Shown here piece by piece: positions 34,625 through 43,088 of a stretch of 64,000 nucleotides of DNA (within the stretch, counting starts at the first letter, position 1; each line of letters begins with the position of its first letter). The notes beneath the pieces are model-generated. The model was not told where the DNA came from, searched no databases, and was given only the letters and a program-made list of their open reading frames with translations. A program made the translations under genes and the position numbers. The stretch comes from Candidatus Marinarcus aquaticus (GTDB lineage: Bacteria; Campylobacterota; Campylobacteria; Campylobacterales; Arcobacteraceae), in the NCBI RefSeq assembly GCF_004116335.1, contig NZ_PDKN01000003.1, positions 62,001-126,000 on the forward strand, in the 5' to 3' direction.

Positions 34625-35014
34625 ATGGTCAGAAATATTTTAATCGCCATTCTTGCTATTGTCACCGTAATTTTGTACGACCAAAACAGCGAACTCTCCT
34701 CGTATTCAAAAAACATTGAAAAAGAGAATCAACAACTGCGAGTACAACTTCGTCATTTGACATTAGAGACTAAAGAACAAGCGGAGCTTAAATATTTCTC
34801 ACCATTGTATATGCAAACACAGTTTTACAGTGCTTTGCCCTATAAATATCAATGGTATCTTCAAAATGAGTATCAACACATTGAGAATTATAAAGAACCC
34901 GATATGAACAGTTGGATTGATTTTTACAATGAGCTGAATATCTTACCTGAAGTAACCTACGATAAACAAAACGATGACTTATCCATCAGATTACAGATGA
35001 AAACAGTCTTTTAA
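34625..35014 (+). CDS. Hypothetical single-segment membrane protein with coiled coil
   Basis: I do not recognise this 129-residue protein. A membrane anchor lies at residues 4-19 ([16 protein letters not shown]), followed by a charged coiled coil ([20 protein letters not shown]) reminiscent of FtsL/FtsB-type divisome proteins in layout, and then a Tyr- and Trp-rich C-terminal part. The layout alone does not identify it. hisIE begins nine bases after the stop. Confidence 0.6.
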   Translation: MVRNILIAILAIVTVILYDQNSELSSYSKNIEKENQQLRVQLRHLTLETKEQAELKYFSPLYMQTQFYSALPYKYQWYLQNEYQHIENYKEPDMNSWIDFYNELNILPEVTYDKQNDDLSIRLQMKTVF

Positions 35015-35022
35015 GGAAAAAA

Positions 35023-35706
35023 ATGAATAATGTCAATAAGATTGATTGGAAAAAAATAGAAGGTTTGCTTCCTGTGATTACGCAAGATGCAACTACAAAT
35101 GAAGTACTCATGTTGGCTTATATGAATAAAGAGGCTCTGGAGTTGACACTTTCAAGTAAACAAGCACACTATTTTAGCCGTAGTAAACAACGACTTTGGA
35201 AAAAAGGTGAAAGTTCAGGTCATATTCAAACAGTAAAAGACATTCTCATAGATTGCGATAATGATACCTTACTTTTAAAAGTAGAGCAAACGGGTGTAGC
35301 ATGTCATACGGGAAGAAAAAGCTGTTTTTTCACTGACTTAGAAAATAATCAAGAGGTACACAAAGTTGAAGTGGATACGACTTTGGCATACGGAGTCATT
35401 GATACGTTGTATCACACCATTTGTGAAAGAAAACATGATGACCCTCAAAAATCATACACCGCCAAACTGCTTACAGGGAAACAAAACTCCATGCTTAAAA
35501 AGATTGTTGAAGAGGCAGGTGAGTTCACGTTTGCAGTCAAAGACGATGATAAAGAAGAGATGATTTATGAAGGGGCAGACTTGGTTTATCACTGTTTGGT
35601 TGCACTTGCAAGCAAAAATATCTCACCCGATCAAATCAAACAAGAGTTGGCTCGTCGATTTGGACTTTCAGGAATCGAAGAGAAAAATTCAAGACCTCAA
35701 GAGTAG
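35023..35706 (+). CDS. hisI: Bifunctional phosphoribosyl-AMP cyclohydrolase / phosphoribosyl-ATP pyrophosphatase
   Basis: Enzyme of 227 residues catalysing steps 2 and 3 of histidine synthesis. Residues 1-115 are the HisI domain ([35 protein letters not shown] with the zinc ligands, then GRKSCFF). Residues 125-225 are HisE, a MazG-like fold ([10 protein letters not shown] and [14 protein letters not shown]). This HisIE fusion is standard in the group. AAGGA is eight bases before the ATG. A strong hairpin follows the stop. HisZ is encoded elsewhere in this window. Confidence 0.94.
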   Translation: MNNVNKIDWKKIEGLLPVITQDATTNEVLMLAYMNKEALELTLSSKQAHYFSRSKQRLWKKGESSGHIQTVKDILIDCDNDTLLLKVEQTGVACHTGRKSCFFTDLENNQEVHKVEVDTTLAYGVIDTLYHTICERKHDDPQKSYTAKLLTGKQNSMLKKIVEEAGEFTFAVKDDDKEEMIYEGADLVYHCLVALASKNISPDQIKQELARRFGLSGIEEKNSRPQE

Positions 35707-35714
35707 CCATCAGA

Positions 35715-35756
35715 ACGTAAGTTTAGCTGCGACTAAGTTGCATTTAAACTTAACGT
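35715..35756 (+). terminator. Long hairpin after hisIE
   Basis: Outer ACGT/ACGT, AAGTTTA/TAAACTT and inner TGCGAC/GTTGCA (one G-U pair) stems fold the region into a single arm. There is no U tract, so efficient intrinsic termination is uncertain. Confidence 0.5.
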
Positions 35757-35799
35757 GATATACTTGGAAAAAAATCGAATATAACCAAGGAAATTATCT

Positions 35800-36051
35800 A
35801 TGGCGAATGTTTGTCAATATTGCTCTAAAAAAATACCAATAAATAAAGTTTTCTGCTCAAAAGAGTGTAAAGAGAGCTTTTTTCAAATGATAGCAATCAA
35901 TCTGCCTAAACCATTTTTAAAACGACTCTATTTCTTTTGCAATGATCAAGAGAGAGAAGAAGAGATTAAACAATTTGCGGAGCGTCATCAATGGAGTGAA
36001 CCACTCGTGCGCGAAAAAATACAGCAACTCAACAGTGAGTACTTTCGATAA
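35800..36051 (+). CDS. Small zinc-ribbon-like hypothetical protein
   Basis: Protein of 83 residues. The N-terminus CQYCSKKIPINKVFCSKEC (two CxxC-type pairs, residues 5-23) is a small zinc ribbon of the kind seen in short DUF2116-like proteins. The remainder is helical and charged. AAGGAAATT precedes the ATG. Function is unknown; a nucleic-acid- or protein-binding adaptor is possible. Confidence 0.65.
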   Translation: MANVCQYCSKKIPINKVFCSKECKESFFQMIAINLPKPFLKRLYFFCNDQEREEEIKQFAERHQWSEPLVREKIQQLNSEYFR

Positions 36052-36054
36052 TGA

Positions 36055-36153
36055 CTACTCTTTATTTCTTCTAAAATATTTCACAATATAACTTAAGCCC
36101 ATAAATATGAGCAATCCAACAAATACAAAGAGGGCGATTTTTTCTAAGTACAT
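36055..36153 (-). CDS. Small single-pass membrane protein, 32 residues
   Basis: This minus-strand ORF runs from ATG 36153 to TAG 36055 and encodes MYLEKIALFVFVGLLIFMGL followed by SYIVKYFRRNKE. It has one hydrophobic helix (about residues 6-24) and a basic C-terminal end. AAGGA lies six bases before the ATG, an excellent site for the size. It is convergent with the zinc-ribbon gene, with only three bases between the two stops. It may be a small regulator or a subunit of a membrane complex; I cannot name the family. Confidence 0.6.
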   Translation of the reverse strand: MYLEKIALFVFVGLLIFMGLSYIVKYFRRNKE

Positions 36154-36441
36154 AATAAATCCTTATAGTTGAATCTTTAATTATAAATATTATAACACAG
36201 AATTTAGAAACTCGTTGTATTATTTTTTATTATACATACTTTTTTATTCTTATAGTAATAATGTGAGTATTTTTGTTTCTAATTCTTTATTATCTTCATT
36301 ATAAATGCTTTTAAATATACCCATCAAATCTCATATAAAACCATATAATGATTAAAATATTAAATAAGCAATTTCCAGATTGCAACTGATTTTATATTAT
36401 TCTATACTTTCTGTGAATTTCATTTCATAAAGGAGAAAAAG
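36154..36441 (+). other. AT-rich intergenic region between the small membrane ORF and the MOSC gene
   Basis: This stretch of 288 bases holds promoters for the two divergent flanking genes and nothing else I can support. A TATACT hexamer at 36403-36408 is the likely -10 box for the MOSC gene, and AAAGGAG is its ribosome-binding site. Very T-rich runs around 36220-36260 lack strong hairpins. Confidence 0.4.
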
Positions 36442-37140
36442 ATGCCAACAATATCAAAAGTTTTATACATCAAAGTTGGTGGTGTAACGGTGACAAAACT
36501 CGAAAACCAAAAGAGAGAACAACTGGTTTCTGGTATTAAAAAATATCCTGTTACACAAGCATATTTATCTAAAACGGGGTTTGTAAATGATGCTCAAGCA
36601 GATTTACTTCACCACGGAGGCGAGAATAAAGCACTCTTTTTATTCTCAAAATTGACATATGAAAAAATCAATGCACACTATAATGACAGCTTTGATATGA
36701 CGGATGTGTCTTATTTTGGAGAAAATATCATACTTGACAATGTGTGTGAAAAAGATATTTGCGTTGGTGATGTTTTAAAAATAGGTGAAACCACTGTGCA
36801 AATAACACAACCTCGACAACCTTGTTGGAAATTAAGTGCAAATACGCATCAAAAAGATATGACCAAGTTTATTTTTGAAAGTGGTTTGACGGGCTTTTAT
36901 GCCAAGGTATTAAAAGAGGGACAAATTTTTCAAAACGATTCGGTTATTTTAGAACATCGTATACATCCCAATTTAACCATCGAAAAACTCAATGAGCTTA
37001 TACTCAATCCCTTAAAGGATCAAAAGGTTATGCAAGAGGCATTACATTGTGAAGAGTTAGGTTATCAATTTAAAAACTCTTTACAAAAAAGAGACCAATT
37101 TAAAAATGACGATACGCAATTTTTAACTTATCACACATAA
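36442..37140 (+). CDS. MOSC domain protein (YiiM-like)
   Basis: Soluble protein of 232 residues. The MOSC core is visible as GFVNDAQADLLHHGGENKAL near residue 50, YFGENIILDNV near 90 and VQITQPRQPCWKL near 122, with the conserved Cys of the cofactor site. The C-terminal helical part (about 170-232) is as in E. coli YiiM, which reduces N-hydroxylated bases with molybdenum cofactor. It precedes a flavin-type oxidoreductase gene, so the pair may act together on oxidised or toxic small molecules. Confidence 0.85.
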   Translation: MPTISKVLYIKVGGVTVTKLENQKREQLVSGIKKYPVTQAYLSKTGFVNDAQADLLHHGGENKALFLFSKLTYEKINAHYNDSFDMTDVSYFGENIILDNVCEKDICVGDVLKIGETTVQITQPRQPCWKLSANTHQKDMTKFIFESGLTGFYAKVLKEGQIFQNDSVILEHRIHPNLTIEKLNELILNPLKDQKVMQEALHCEELGYQFKNSLQKRDQFKNDDTQFLTYHT

Positions 37141-37172
37141 AAATAACTCATATCATTTAAAATGGAGAAACA

Positions 37173-37646
37173 ATGAGACATCGAACAAAAACACATTTAT
37201 TGACAAATGCACAAATTGAACAACTGCTTTTAAAAGCACAAGTGGGAAGATTAGGGACAATCAGCCAAGATGGATTTCCTTATATTTTACCCATGCATTT
37301 TGTATATTATAATCAAACAATTTATATGCATGGTCTGCCAAAAGGTAAAAAAATTGACAACATAAAACGGCAAACACAAGTCTGTTTTGAAGTGGATGAA
37401 ATGTTGGGTTTATTGTATGAAAATATTGAAGACCCTTGTGATGTCAATACAGAGTTTAACAGTGTTATTATAGAAGGAATGGCTTCATTGGTAGATGATA
37501 TCAGTGAAAAAAATCTTGCCTTAAGACAAATTGTTAATAAATTCACACCGCATTTACTGCATAAAGAGATGCCTGAAAAGATGATAAAAGGAACGGCCGT
37601 AATCAAAATTGATATTATTAAGTGTGTTGGACGTTATTATAAATAA
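37173..37646 (+). CDS. Pyridoxamine 5'-phosphate oxidase-family flavin-binding protein
   Basis: Protein of 157 residues of the split-barrel flavin-binding type, similar to NimA/HugZ-like proteins. The N-terminal LLLKAQVGRLGTISQDGFPY and YILPMHFVYYNQTIYMHGL, then GKKIDNIKRQTQVCFEVDE, are family features. FMN or heme binding is expected, but the substrate is unknown. GGAGAAACA precedes the ATG. It is likely co-transcribed with the MOSC gene, 32 bases upstream. Confidence 0.8.
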   Translation: MRHRTKTHLLTNAQIEQLLLKAQVGRLGTISQDGFPYILPMHFVYYNQTIYMHGLPKGKKIDNIKRQTQVCFEVDEMLGLLYENIEDPCDVNTEFNSVIIEGMASLVDDISEKNLALRQIVNKFTPHLLHKEMPEKMIKGTAVIKIDIIKCVGRYYK

Positions 37647-37659
37647 ACAACATATAAAT

Positions 37660-37686
37660 GACAACAACTTTTAAAAAGTTGTTGTC
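37660..37686. terminator. Bidirectional terminator between convergent genes
   Basis: GACAACAACTT pairs perfectly with AAGTTGTTGTC over a five-base AT loop, lying between the PNPOx-like gene and the Ada-like gene whose stops face each other. Confidence 0.65.
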
Positions 37687-37691
37687 CATGT

Positions 37692-38525
37692 TTACTCTTT
37701 TCTATTTTTTTCATATTCGATTAAAAGTTTTTTTCTTTCAATGCCCCATCTATAACCACTCATAGCACCGCTTTTTGCAATGACTCTGTGGCAAGGAATA
37801 AGATAACCTATATGATTTTTCCCAATGGCATTGGCAACGGCACGAACAGATTTGGGTTTATTTAAACGATTGGCCACATCACTGTAAGTAATAATCTGAC
37901 CATCGGGAATATTAATCAACGCTTTCCAAACATTGATTTGTAAGTTTGTACCTTTTACTAACAGAGGATACTTTTTATTTTTTATAAAAATATTTTCCAA
38001 ATATTCATTGGCCAATTTCTCATCAAAGATCAAATTTGCATTTTCCCAAAGCTCATTAAACCGCTGAAACACCTCCTCTTTATTATGATCATAAAACCCT
38101 AAATAACAAATCCCTTTAAGAGTAAATCCAATCAAAGCTTTTCCAAAAGGTGTCTGACCAAATCCATACGTAATTTGAACATCTTTCCCTTTTTCTTTCC
38201 ACTCTTTGGGTGTCACACCGATTAAATTGACAAAGAGTTCATGAAGACGGCTTGAACTGGAAAGTCCGATATCCAAACTGCTGTCAAGTATTGATTTGGA
38301 CTCTTTGATATGCTCTTTCGCATAATTAAGTGTTACACTGTGCAGAAACTGCATGGGTGTGACTCCCACATACTCTTTAAAAACCCTTATAAAATGGTAT
38401 TTACTCATACCCACATTATGTGCAACTTCTTCAATACTGGGATGCTCTTTAAAATTGGTATCAATATATTGAATCGCTTTTTCTATTTGTTTATAATGAT
38501 TATTTAAAGGGATATTATCATTCAT
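37692..38525 (-). CDS. AraC-type regulator fused to O6-methylguanine-DNA methyltransferase (Ada-like)
   Basis: Protein of 277 residues. Residues about 8-105 are an AraC-type helix-turn-helix pair (YIDTNFKEHPSIEEVAHNVG, FKEYVGVTPMQFLHSVTL). Residues about 115-275 are the alkyltransferase domain with DNA-binding RAVANAIGKNH and the active-site IPCHRVI cysteine. The N-terminal zinc/phosphotriester domain of E. coli Ada is missing, so this is an AdaA-less form like Ada-B with HTH. It removes alkyl groups from guanine O6 and probably regulates its own gene or a few others. Confidence 0.87.
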   Translation of the reverse strand: MNDNIPLNNHYKQIEKAIQYIDTNFKEHPSIEEVAHNVGMSKYHFIRVFKEYVGVTPMQFLHSVTLNYAKEHIKESKSILDSSLDIGLSSSSRLHELFVNLIGVTPKEWKEKGKDVQITYGFGQTPFGKALIGFTLKGICYLGFYDHNKEEVFQRFNELWENANLIFDEKLANEYLENIFIKNKKYPLLVKGTNLQINVWKALINIPDGQIITYSDVANRLNKPKSVRAVANAIGKNHIGYLIPCHRVIAKSGAMSGYRWGIERKKLLIEYEKNRKE

Positions 38526-38542
38526 GGTAACTCTTTACATAT

Positions 38543-39805
38543 TTAGTACGTGGATTTTGTATACACCACAAATTCAGAAGCCAACTCTTCTAACTCTTTA
38601 TTGATCTTCTCTTGAAGCTTGATGTTATGTATATCATCCAAAATATCACATATTTTATGAGCAATAAATTCAAACTCTTTCTCTTTCATTCCTCGTGAAG
38701 TTAAAGCAGCCGAACCAATTCGTACCCCTGAAGTTATAAAAGGACTTCTTCTCTCACCAGGTACTGTGTTTTTATTCACCGTAATCCCTGCATTACCTAA
38801 AGCAAGATCGGCATCTTTCCCCGAAAAAGGTTGTTTCAAAAATGACACCAAAACCAAATGATTGTCTGTTCCACCTGATACCAAATCATATCCTCTTTTC
38901 AGTAAAACTTCTGCAATGACTTTGGCATTGCTCTTTACTTGTTTTGCATACTCTTTCCATGATGGATTCAATACCTCTTTAAAGGCAACTGCCTTTGCAG
39001 CAATCACATGCATAAGTGGTCCCCCTTGTGTTCCTGGGAAAATGGCTGAATTAATTTTTTTACTGATCTGTTCATCATTGGTCAAAATGATACCACCTCT
39101 TGGTCCTCTTAATGTTTTGTGTGTTGTAGTGGTGACCACATCTGCATAAGGGAAAGGCGAAGAATGCTCTCCTGCTGCGACAAGACCTGCAATATGAGCA
39201 ATATCTGCAAACAAAATAGCTCCAACACACTGTGCAATCTCTTTAAACTTTTTAAAGTCAATCTCTCGAGCATATGCACTTGCACCACACACAATAATTT
39301 TAGGTTGTGTTATTTTAGCAATATCTAAAACCTTATCATAGTCAATTCGTCCATCCAATTCAACTCCATAATAAAACGATTGATAGTTTTGACCTGAAAA
39401 AGAGGGCTTAGAACCATGAGTTAAATGTCCTCCATGAGATAAATCCATACCTAAAATTTTATCACCTGCATTTAAAAGTGCTGCATAAACTGCTGCATTG
39501 GCTTGACTCCCCGAATGAGGCTGAACATTAGCATATGTACATCCAAAGATTTCACACGCCCTATTAATAGCAAGTTGTTCAACTGCATCGGCTTGTTCAC
39601 ACCCTCCGTAATATCTTTTATACGGATACCCTTCTGCATATTTATTGGTAAAAACCGAACCCATTGCTTGCATCACTGCTGGGCTTGTGAAATTTTCACT
39701 GGCAATCATCTCCAGATGATATGTTTGTCGTTTTAACTCATTCTCGATGGTTTGAAACACTTCGTTGTCGGCTTCTTGCAAGTTTGCTTGAGATATAAAA
39801 TGCAT
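38543..39805 (-). CDS. glyA: Serine hydroxymethyltransferase
   Basis: PLP enzyme of 420 residues that converts serine and tetrahydrofolate to glycine and methylene-THF. Visible are [53 protein letters not shown] and the PLP lysine motif [14 protein letters not shown] (Lys about residue 230). GGAGA lies seven bases before the ATG. It stands alone on the minus strand, and the 150 bases upstream (39806-39955) hold its promoter in AT-rich DNA. It feeds one-carbon units to MetH and to purine synthesis. Confidence 0.95.
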   Translation of the reverse strand: MHFISQANLQEADNEVFQTIENELKRQTYHLEMIASENFTSPAVMQAMGSVFTNKYAEGYPYKRYYGGCEQADAVEQLAINRACEIFGCTYANVQPHSGSQANAAVYAALLNAGDKILGMDLSHGGHLTHGSKPSFSGQNYQSFYYGVELDGRIDYDKVLDIAKITQPKIIVCGASAYAREIDFKKFKEIAQCVGAILFADIAHIAGLVAAGEHSSPFPYADVVTTTTHKTLRGPRGGIILTNDEQISKKINSAIFPGTQGGPLMHVIAAKAVAFKEVLNPSWKEYAKQVKSNAKVIAEVLLKRGYDLVSGGTDNHLVLVSFLKQPFSGKDADLALGNAGITVNKNTVPGERRSPFITSGVRIGSAALTSRGMKEKEFEFIAHKICDILDDIHNIKLQEKINKELEELASEFVVYTKSTY

Positions 39806-39955
39806 TGTTTTGTCTCCATTTTTTTATAACTATAACCGTTTTAAAAAAATTAAACAATCTGAAAATTGCTCTTTTTAAAGATTTAAATCTGTTTTTATTT
39901 TGTATAAAATGAGCCTAAAAAGAACGACTATAAAACTGACCATTTGCCTCTTAGG

Positions 39956-40300
39956 TTACTTTTTTTGATAGATTATTTTTTCGCCATTTGTATCATACAG
40001 TGGATATTTTTTTTCATTCTTTTTCATCTTTTCAATGATCGCTTCTTCTAAATCAATATCATATGCCATACAAATACGAAGCAAATAAACGGCCACATCG
40101 GCTACTTCTTCTTTGAGATGTTCATGTTTTTCAGACGTTAAATTGTCGCACTGTTCAGGAGTGAGCCATTGAAAAATCTCTACAAGCTCAGCCGTTTCAA
40201 CGCTGAGTGCCATAGCAAGATTTTTAGGATTGTGATGTCTGTCCCAATCACGTTCACGAGAGAATGTTTTGATGATGTTTTGAATTTTTTGCATGTCCAT
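39956..40300 (-). CDS. MazG-like nucleotide pyrophosphohydrolase
   Basis: Helical protein of 114 residues. The metal-binding motifs are SVETAELVEIFQW (E-x-x-E type, about residue 33) and HLKEEVADVAVYLLRICMAY (E-E-x-x-D, about 62-81). This matches short MazG-like NTP pyrophosphatases that clean damaged or non-canonical nucleotides. The ATG at 40300 is chosen over an upstream start at 40336, because AAAGG lies seven bases before it. The gene begins 19 bases after the stop of the PLP enzyme gene at 40320. Confidence 0.82.
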   Translation of the reverse strand: MDMQKIQNIIKTFSRERDWDRHHNPKNLAMALSVETAELVEIFQWLTPEQCDNLTSEKHEHLKEEVADVAVYLLRICMAYDIDLEEAIIEKMKKNEKKYPLYDTNGEKIIYQKK

Positions 40301-40319
40301 TGTACAACCTTTTGTAACG

Positions 40320-41813
40320 TTACAACAGTTTATCAAACTCTTTTTTAATCTCTTCTATATCTTCACACCCCACAGAGATACGAAGCAAATTGATGTCCAT
40401 ATCAAATGCTTTAAGTACAGCTTGCCCCTCTTTGCTTTGAATCATATCATAATGTGCCAAGTAAACATAGGGCATCAAAAGTGTAAATTCTGTTCCCAAG
40501 CTTGGGCCTTTAGCAAAATTAAGTTGGTCATAGACTTCATCAAATGGTTTATGAAACACCACTGAAATCAGACCACCAAAGGCAGAATCATCTCGTTGTA
40601 TGGCTTGATAATTGGCTTTACACTTCTCTTGATGAGTATGATAGATGGTTTTAACATAAGGCTGTTTTTCTAAATACTCAACTAACAGTTTGGTGTTATG
40701 GTTGATTTTTTTCATACGTGCTTCATAACCACGAATTTCATATGAAATACGTTGTATATCTTGAATATAGGGTTCATCACAATGTTTAAAAAACTCACTT
40801 TGCATACAGGAAAAACGCGAGTTTTCATTAAGAATAATGGCTCCCATAAGTACATCAGCATTGCCACATGCAAACTTTGTCAGAGATTCTATAAAGATAT
40901 CGGCATACGGTTTTAAATCCACATTATAAGGCGTGGCCAACGTAGAGTCAATCACCAAAGGAATATTATACGCATCGCACAGGTTTTTGAGCCATTTAAT
41001 ATCCACTGTTTGAACCAAAGGATTGGTAGGAACTTCCGTAACAATAGCGGAGACCTGTTTCCCATATGACTTGAGATACTTTTCAAGTGCTTTTTTATTG
41101 TGAATATCATAAAAGACACGATTGCGTTTAAAGTAGTGTTTCACCACATTCATGGTATCCAAATAGAGCCATCCAAACTGTACAAGAATATTTCTGCTGT
41201 TGGCATTTTGAATCGATTTAAGCCCTTTTAATACGCCATAGACTGCATTCATACCCGAAGGTGCCAATGCAATATTTTCTACTGGTTGTTTGTACGCTTT
41301 ACCCAATATATTAAGAAGCGTGGTTTTAGCAATGTTTGTATCCAGCAACTCTTCTTGATGCAATCTATCAATAACCCCATGCTCATACAAATACTTTTGT
41401 GCAAAACGAGAAGAAAGGTTACAGCCCACGTGTTGAATAAAACTGAGCACTTTTTGAAGCTGAGAAGTCTCATTTAAAACCAAAATAACCCCAAAAGGTT
41501 CATCAATTTTAAAAGGATTGTGTATAAAATAGGTATCACTTACAAGTTTAACCGCTTTCTTAGAAGAAAGCAACACCACCTCATAACAAGAAGGAACATT
41601 GTACTTTGTTTTAAGGTATTGTGCCATGAGTTTTAAATAGGGATGAAGCATAAATCTTGGGTATCCACTTTTAATCTTATCATGGATACCATTTAAACCC
41701 TCTTCATAATCTATAACTTCCCTTAATGTAGGGATACTTACAGATACTGCATGTATATTATTTACAGGTAAAGTGGCACCACATGCAATGGGTTTAAAAG
41801 TGGTCTTACTCAT
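40320..41813 (-). CDS. Cys/Met-metabolism PLP enzyme with long N-terminal extension
   Basis: Protein of 497 residues. Residues about 175-497 are a cystathionine gamma-synthase/lyase-type fold (IALAPSGMNAVYGVLKGL, VIDSTLATPYNVDLKPYADI and the probable PLP lysine in ESLTKFACGNADVLMG). The first about 170 residues are an extra domain not found in ordinary MetB or MetC, with a layout like the long fungal-type cystathionine gamma-synthases. It is directly followed in transcription by the MazG-like gene and preceded by a second PLP enzyme of the same superfamily. Both may act in transsulfuration; exact reactions cannot be assigned from sequence. Confidence 0.75.
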   Translation of the reverse strand: MSKTTFKPIACGATLPVNNIHAVSVSIPTLREVIDYEEGLNGIHDKIKSGYPRFMLHPYLKLMAQYLKTKYNVPSCYEVVLLSSKKAVKLVSDTYFIHNPFKIDEPFGVILVLNETSQLQKVLSFIQHVGCNLSSRFAQKYLYEHGVIDRLHQEELLDTNIAKTTLLNILGKAYKQPVENIALAPSGMNAVYGVLKGLKSIQNANSRNILVQFGWLYLDTMNVVKHYFKRNRVFYDIHNKKALEKYLKSYGKQVSAIVTEVPTNPLVQTVDIKWLKNLCDAYNIPLVIDSTLATPYNVDLKPYADIFIESLTKFACGNADVLMGAIILNENSRFSCMQSEFFKHCDEPYIQDIQRISYEIRGYEARMKKINHNTKLLVEYLEKQPYVKTIYHTHQEKCKANYQAIQRDDSAFGGLISVVFHKPFDEVYDQLNFAKGPSLGTEFTLLMPYVYLAHYDMIQSKEGQAVLKAFDMDINLLRISVGCEDIEEIKKEFDKLL

Positions 41814-42965
41814 CTATTTTACTGCTTGTATGATATCATCAATGAGATCTTCAATGTTTTCTAAACCTATAGAGAAGCGCACCGTACTGCCTGTAATACC
41901 AATGGCAGCAAGTTCCTCTTTAGAAAATGAAGCATGAGATATTTTAGCAGGGATTTCCACTCTTGAATCAGGGCTTCCAAATGAGCACTTCTCACCAAAT
42001 ATTTTAGTCTTTTCAATGAACTGCTCTGCTAATTCTACGCTTACGAAATCAACGGTGAATACACCTGGGATATACTCCATTTGTTCTTTTGCCAATGCAT
42101 GCTGTGCATGCGATTCAAGTGCGGGAAAATTCACTGATTTAATGTACGGTTGCTCTTGTAAAAACTTCACAATCTCTAAAGCCGCTTCTTGGTGCGCTTT
42201 CATTCTGATTTTTAATGTTGGAATTCCCAATGAAATCAAAAAAACATCCATTGGATTTTGGCTTCGACCATGTGCATTGGCATAGTAATGTATTTGCTCT
42301 GCTAACTCTTGCGTTTTTGCTACAATCGCCCCTGCAACTACACTTCCATGACCACTGACATATTTTGTGGTTGAAAATAAAGAGAAGTCGGCACCCAATT
42401 CAAGTGGACGTTGAGACATAAACGTTGCCAATGAATTATCCACTGCAAATAAAGCACTGTTTGCTTTACACACTTTTGCAACGGCTTTTAAATCAATGAT
42501 TTTAAGCCCTGGGTTGGTTGGAGATTCACACAATACCAACTCGATTGGATTGTTTTTCAAAATACTCTCTAAGGTATCTAATTCTAAAAAATCAGCAAAG
42601 TGTACGGTAATATTGTATTTTTCTTTAAATACTTTAAGCAGTCTAAAGGTTCCACCATAACAATCGGCTTCCACTAAGATATGAGAGTTGGCTTTTAACA
42701 CCGTTTCAAACAGCAGTGCCACAGAGGCAATACCTGTATGCGTACAAACGCATCCTGCTCCACCTTCAACTTCAGTAAAGAGGTTCTCTAAGACTTCTCT
42801 GGTTGGGTTATCACTTCGAGTGTAGTCATAAATTTTATCACCCTTTTGTTTCTTTAAATCAAATGTACCTGTGTTATAAATAGGAAAGTGGGAAGCACCA
42901 AAAGGGTCCTTAATCTTTGAAAATTCTTGTAAGTGTGCAAGCTGTGTCTCTATCTTTTTTTGCAT
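41814..42965 (-). CDS. Cystathionine gamma-synthase/beta-lyase-family PLP enzyme
   Basis: Protein of 383 residues, normal length for the family. The active-site features are YDYTRSDNPTREVLENLF, TGIASVALLFE, VDNSLATFMSQRPLELGADF and the PLP lysine in SLFSTTKYVSGHGSVVAGA. I chose ATG 42965 because AGGAC lies five bases ahead; 42998 would add 11 residues. The stop abuts the ATG of the 497-residue enzyme, so the two are co-translated. Likely roles are formation or cleavage of cystathionine on the way to homocysteine. Confidence 0.85.
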   Translation of the reverse strand: MQKKIETQLAHLQEFSKIKDPFGASHFPIYNTGTFDLKKQKGDKIYDYTRSDNPTREVLENLFTEVEGGAGCVCTHTGIASVALLFETVLKANSHILVEADCYGGTFRLLKVFKEKYNITVHFADFLELDTLESILKNNPIELVLCESPTNPGLKIIDLKAVAKVCKANSALFAVDNSLATFMSQRPLELGADFSLFSTTKYVSGHGSVVAGAIVAKTQELAEQIHYYANAHGRSQNPMDVFLISLGIPTLKIRMKAHQEAALEIVKFLQEQPYIKSVNFPALESHAQHALAKEQMEYIPGVFTVDFVSVELAEQFIEKTKIFGEKCSFGSPDSRVEIPAKISHASFSKEELAAIGITGSTVRFSIGLENIEDLIDDIIQAVK

Positions 42966-43054
42966 GGTTGTCCTAACATTTTTTGGCATTATAGCCAATG
43001 ATTTATAATGTTTAGATATAAGAAAGATTAGAGGTGCTTATAATAATGCAACCG

Positions 43055-43075
43055 TACAGAGGAGATTCCTCTGTA
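43055..43075 (-). terminator. Hairpin after mrp
   Basis: TACAGAGGA pairs with TCCTCTGTA over three bases, 14 bases beyond the mrp stop. There is no clear U tract on the minus strand, so termination efficiency is uncertain. Confidence 0.45.
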
Positions 43076-43088
43076 AAATGGCTATAGA

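Noticed and set aside
39908-39967. 19-codon plus-strand ORF beginning MSLKRTTIK
   Set aside because: No ribosome-binding site and it runs into the end of the convergent MazG-like gene; likely chance.
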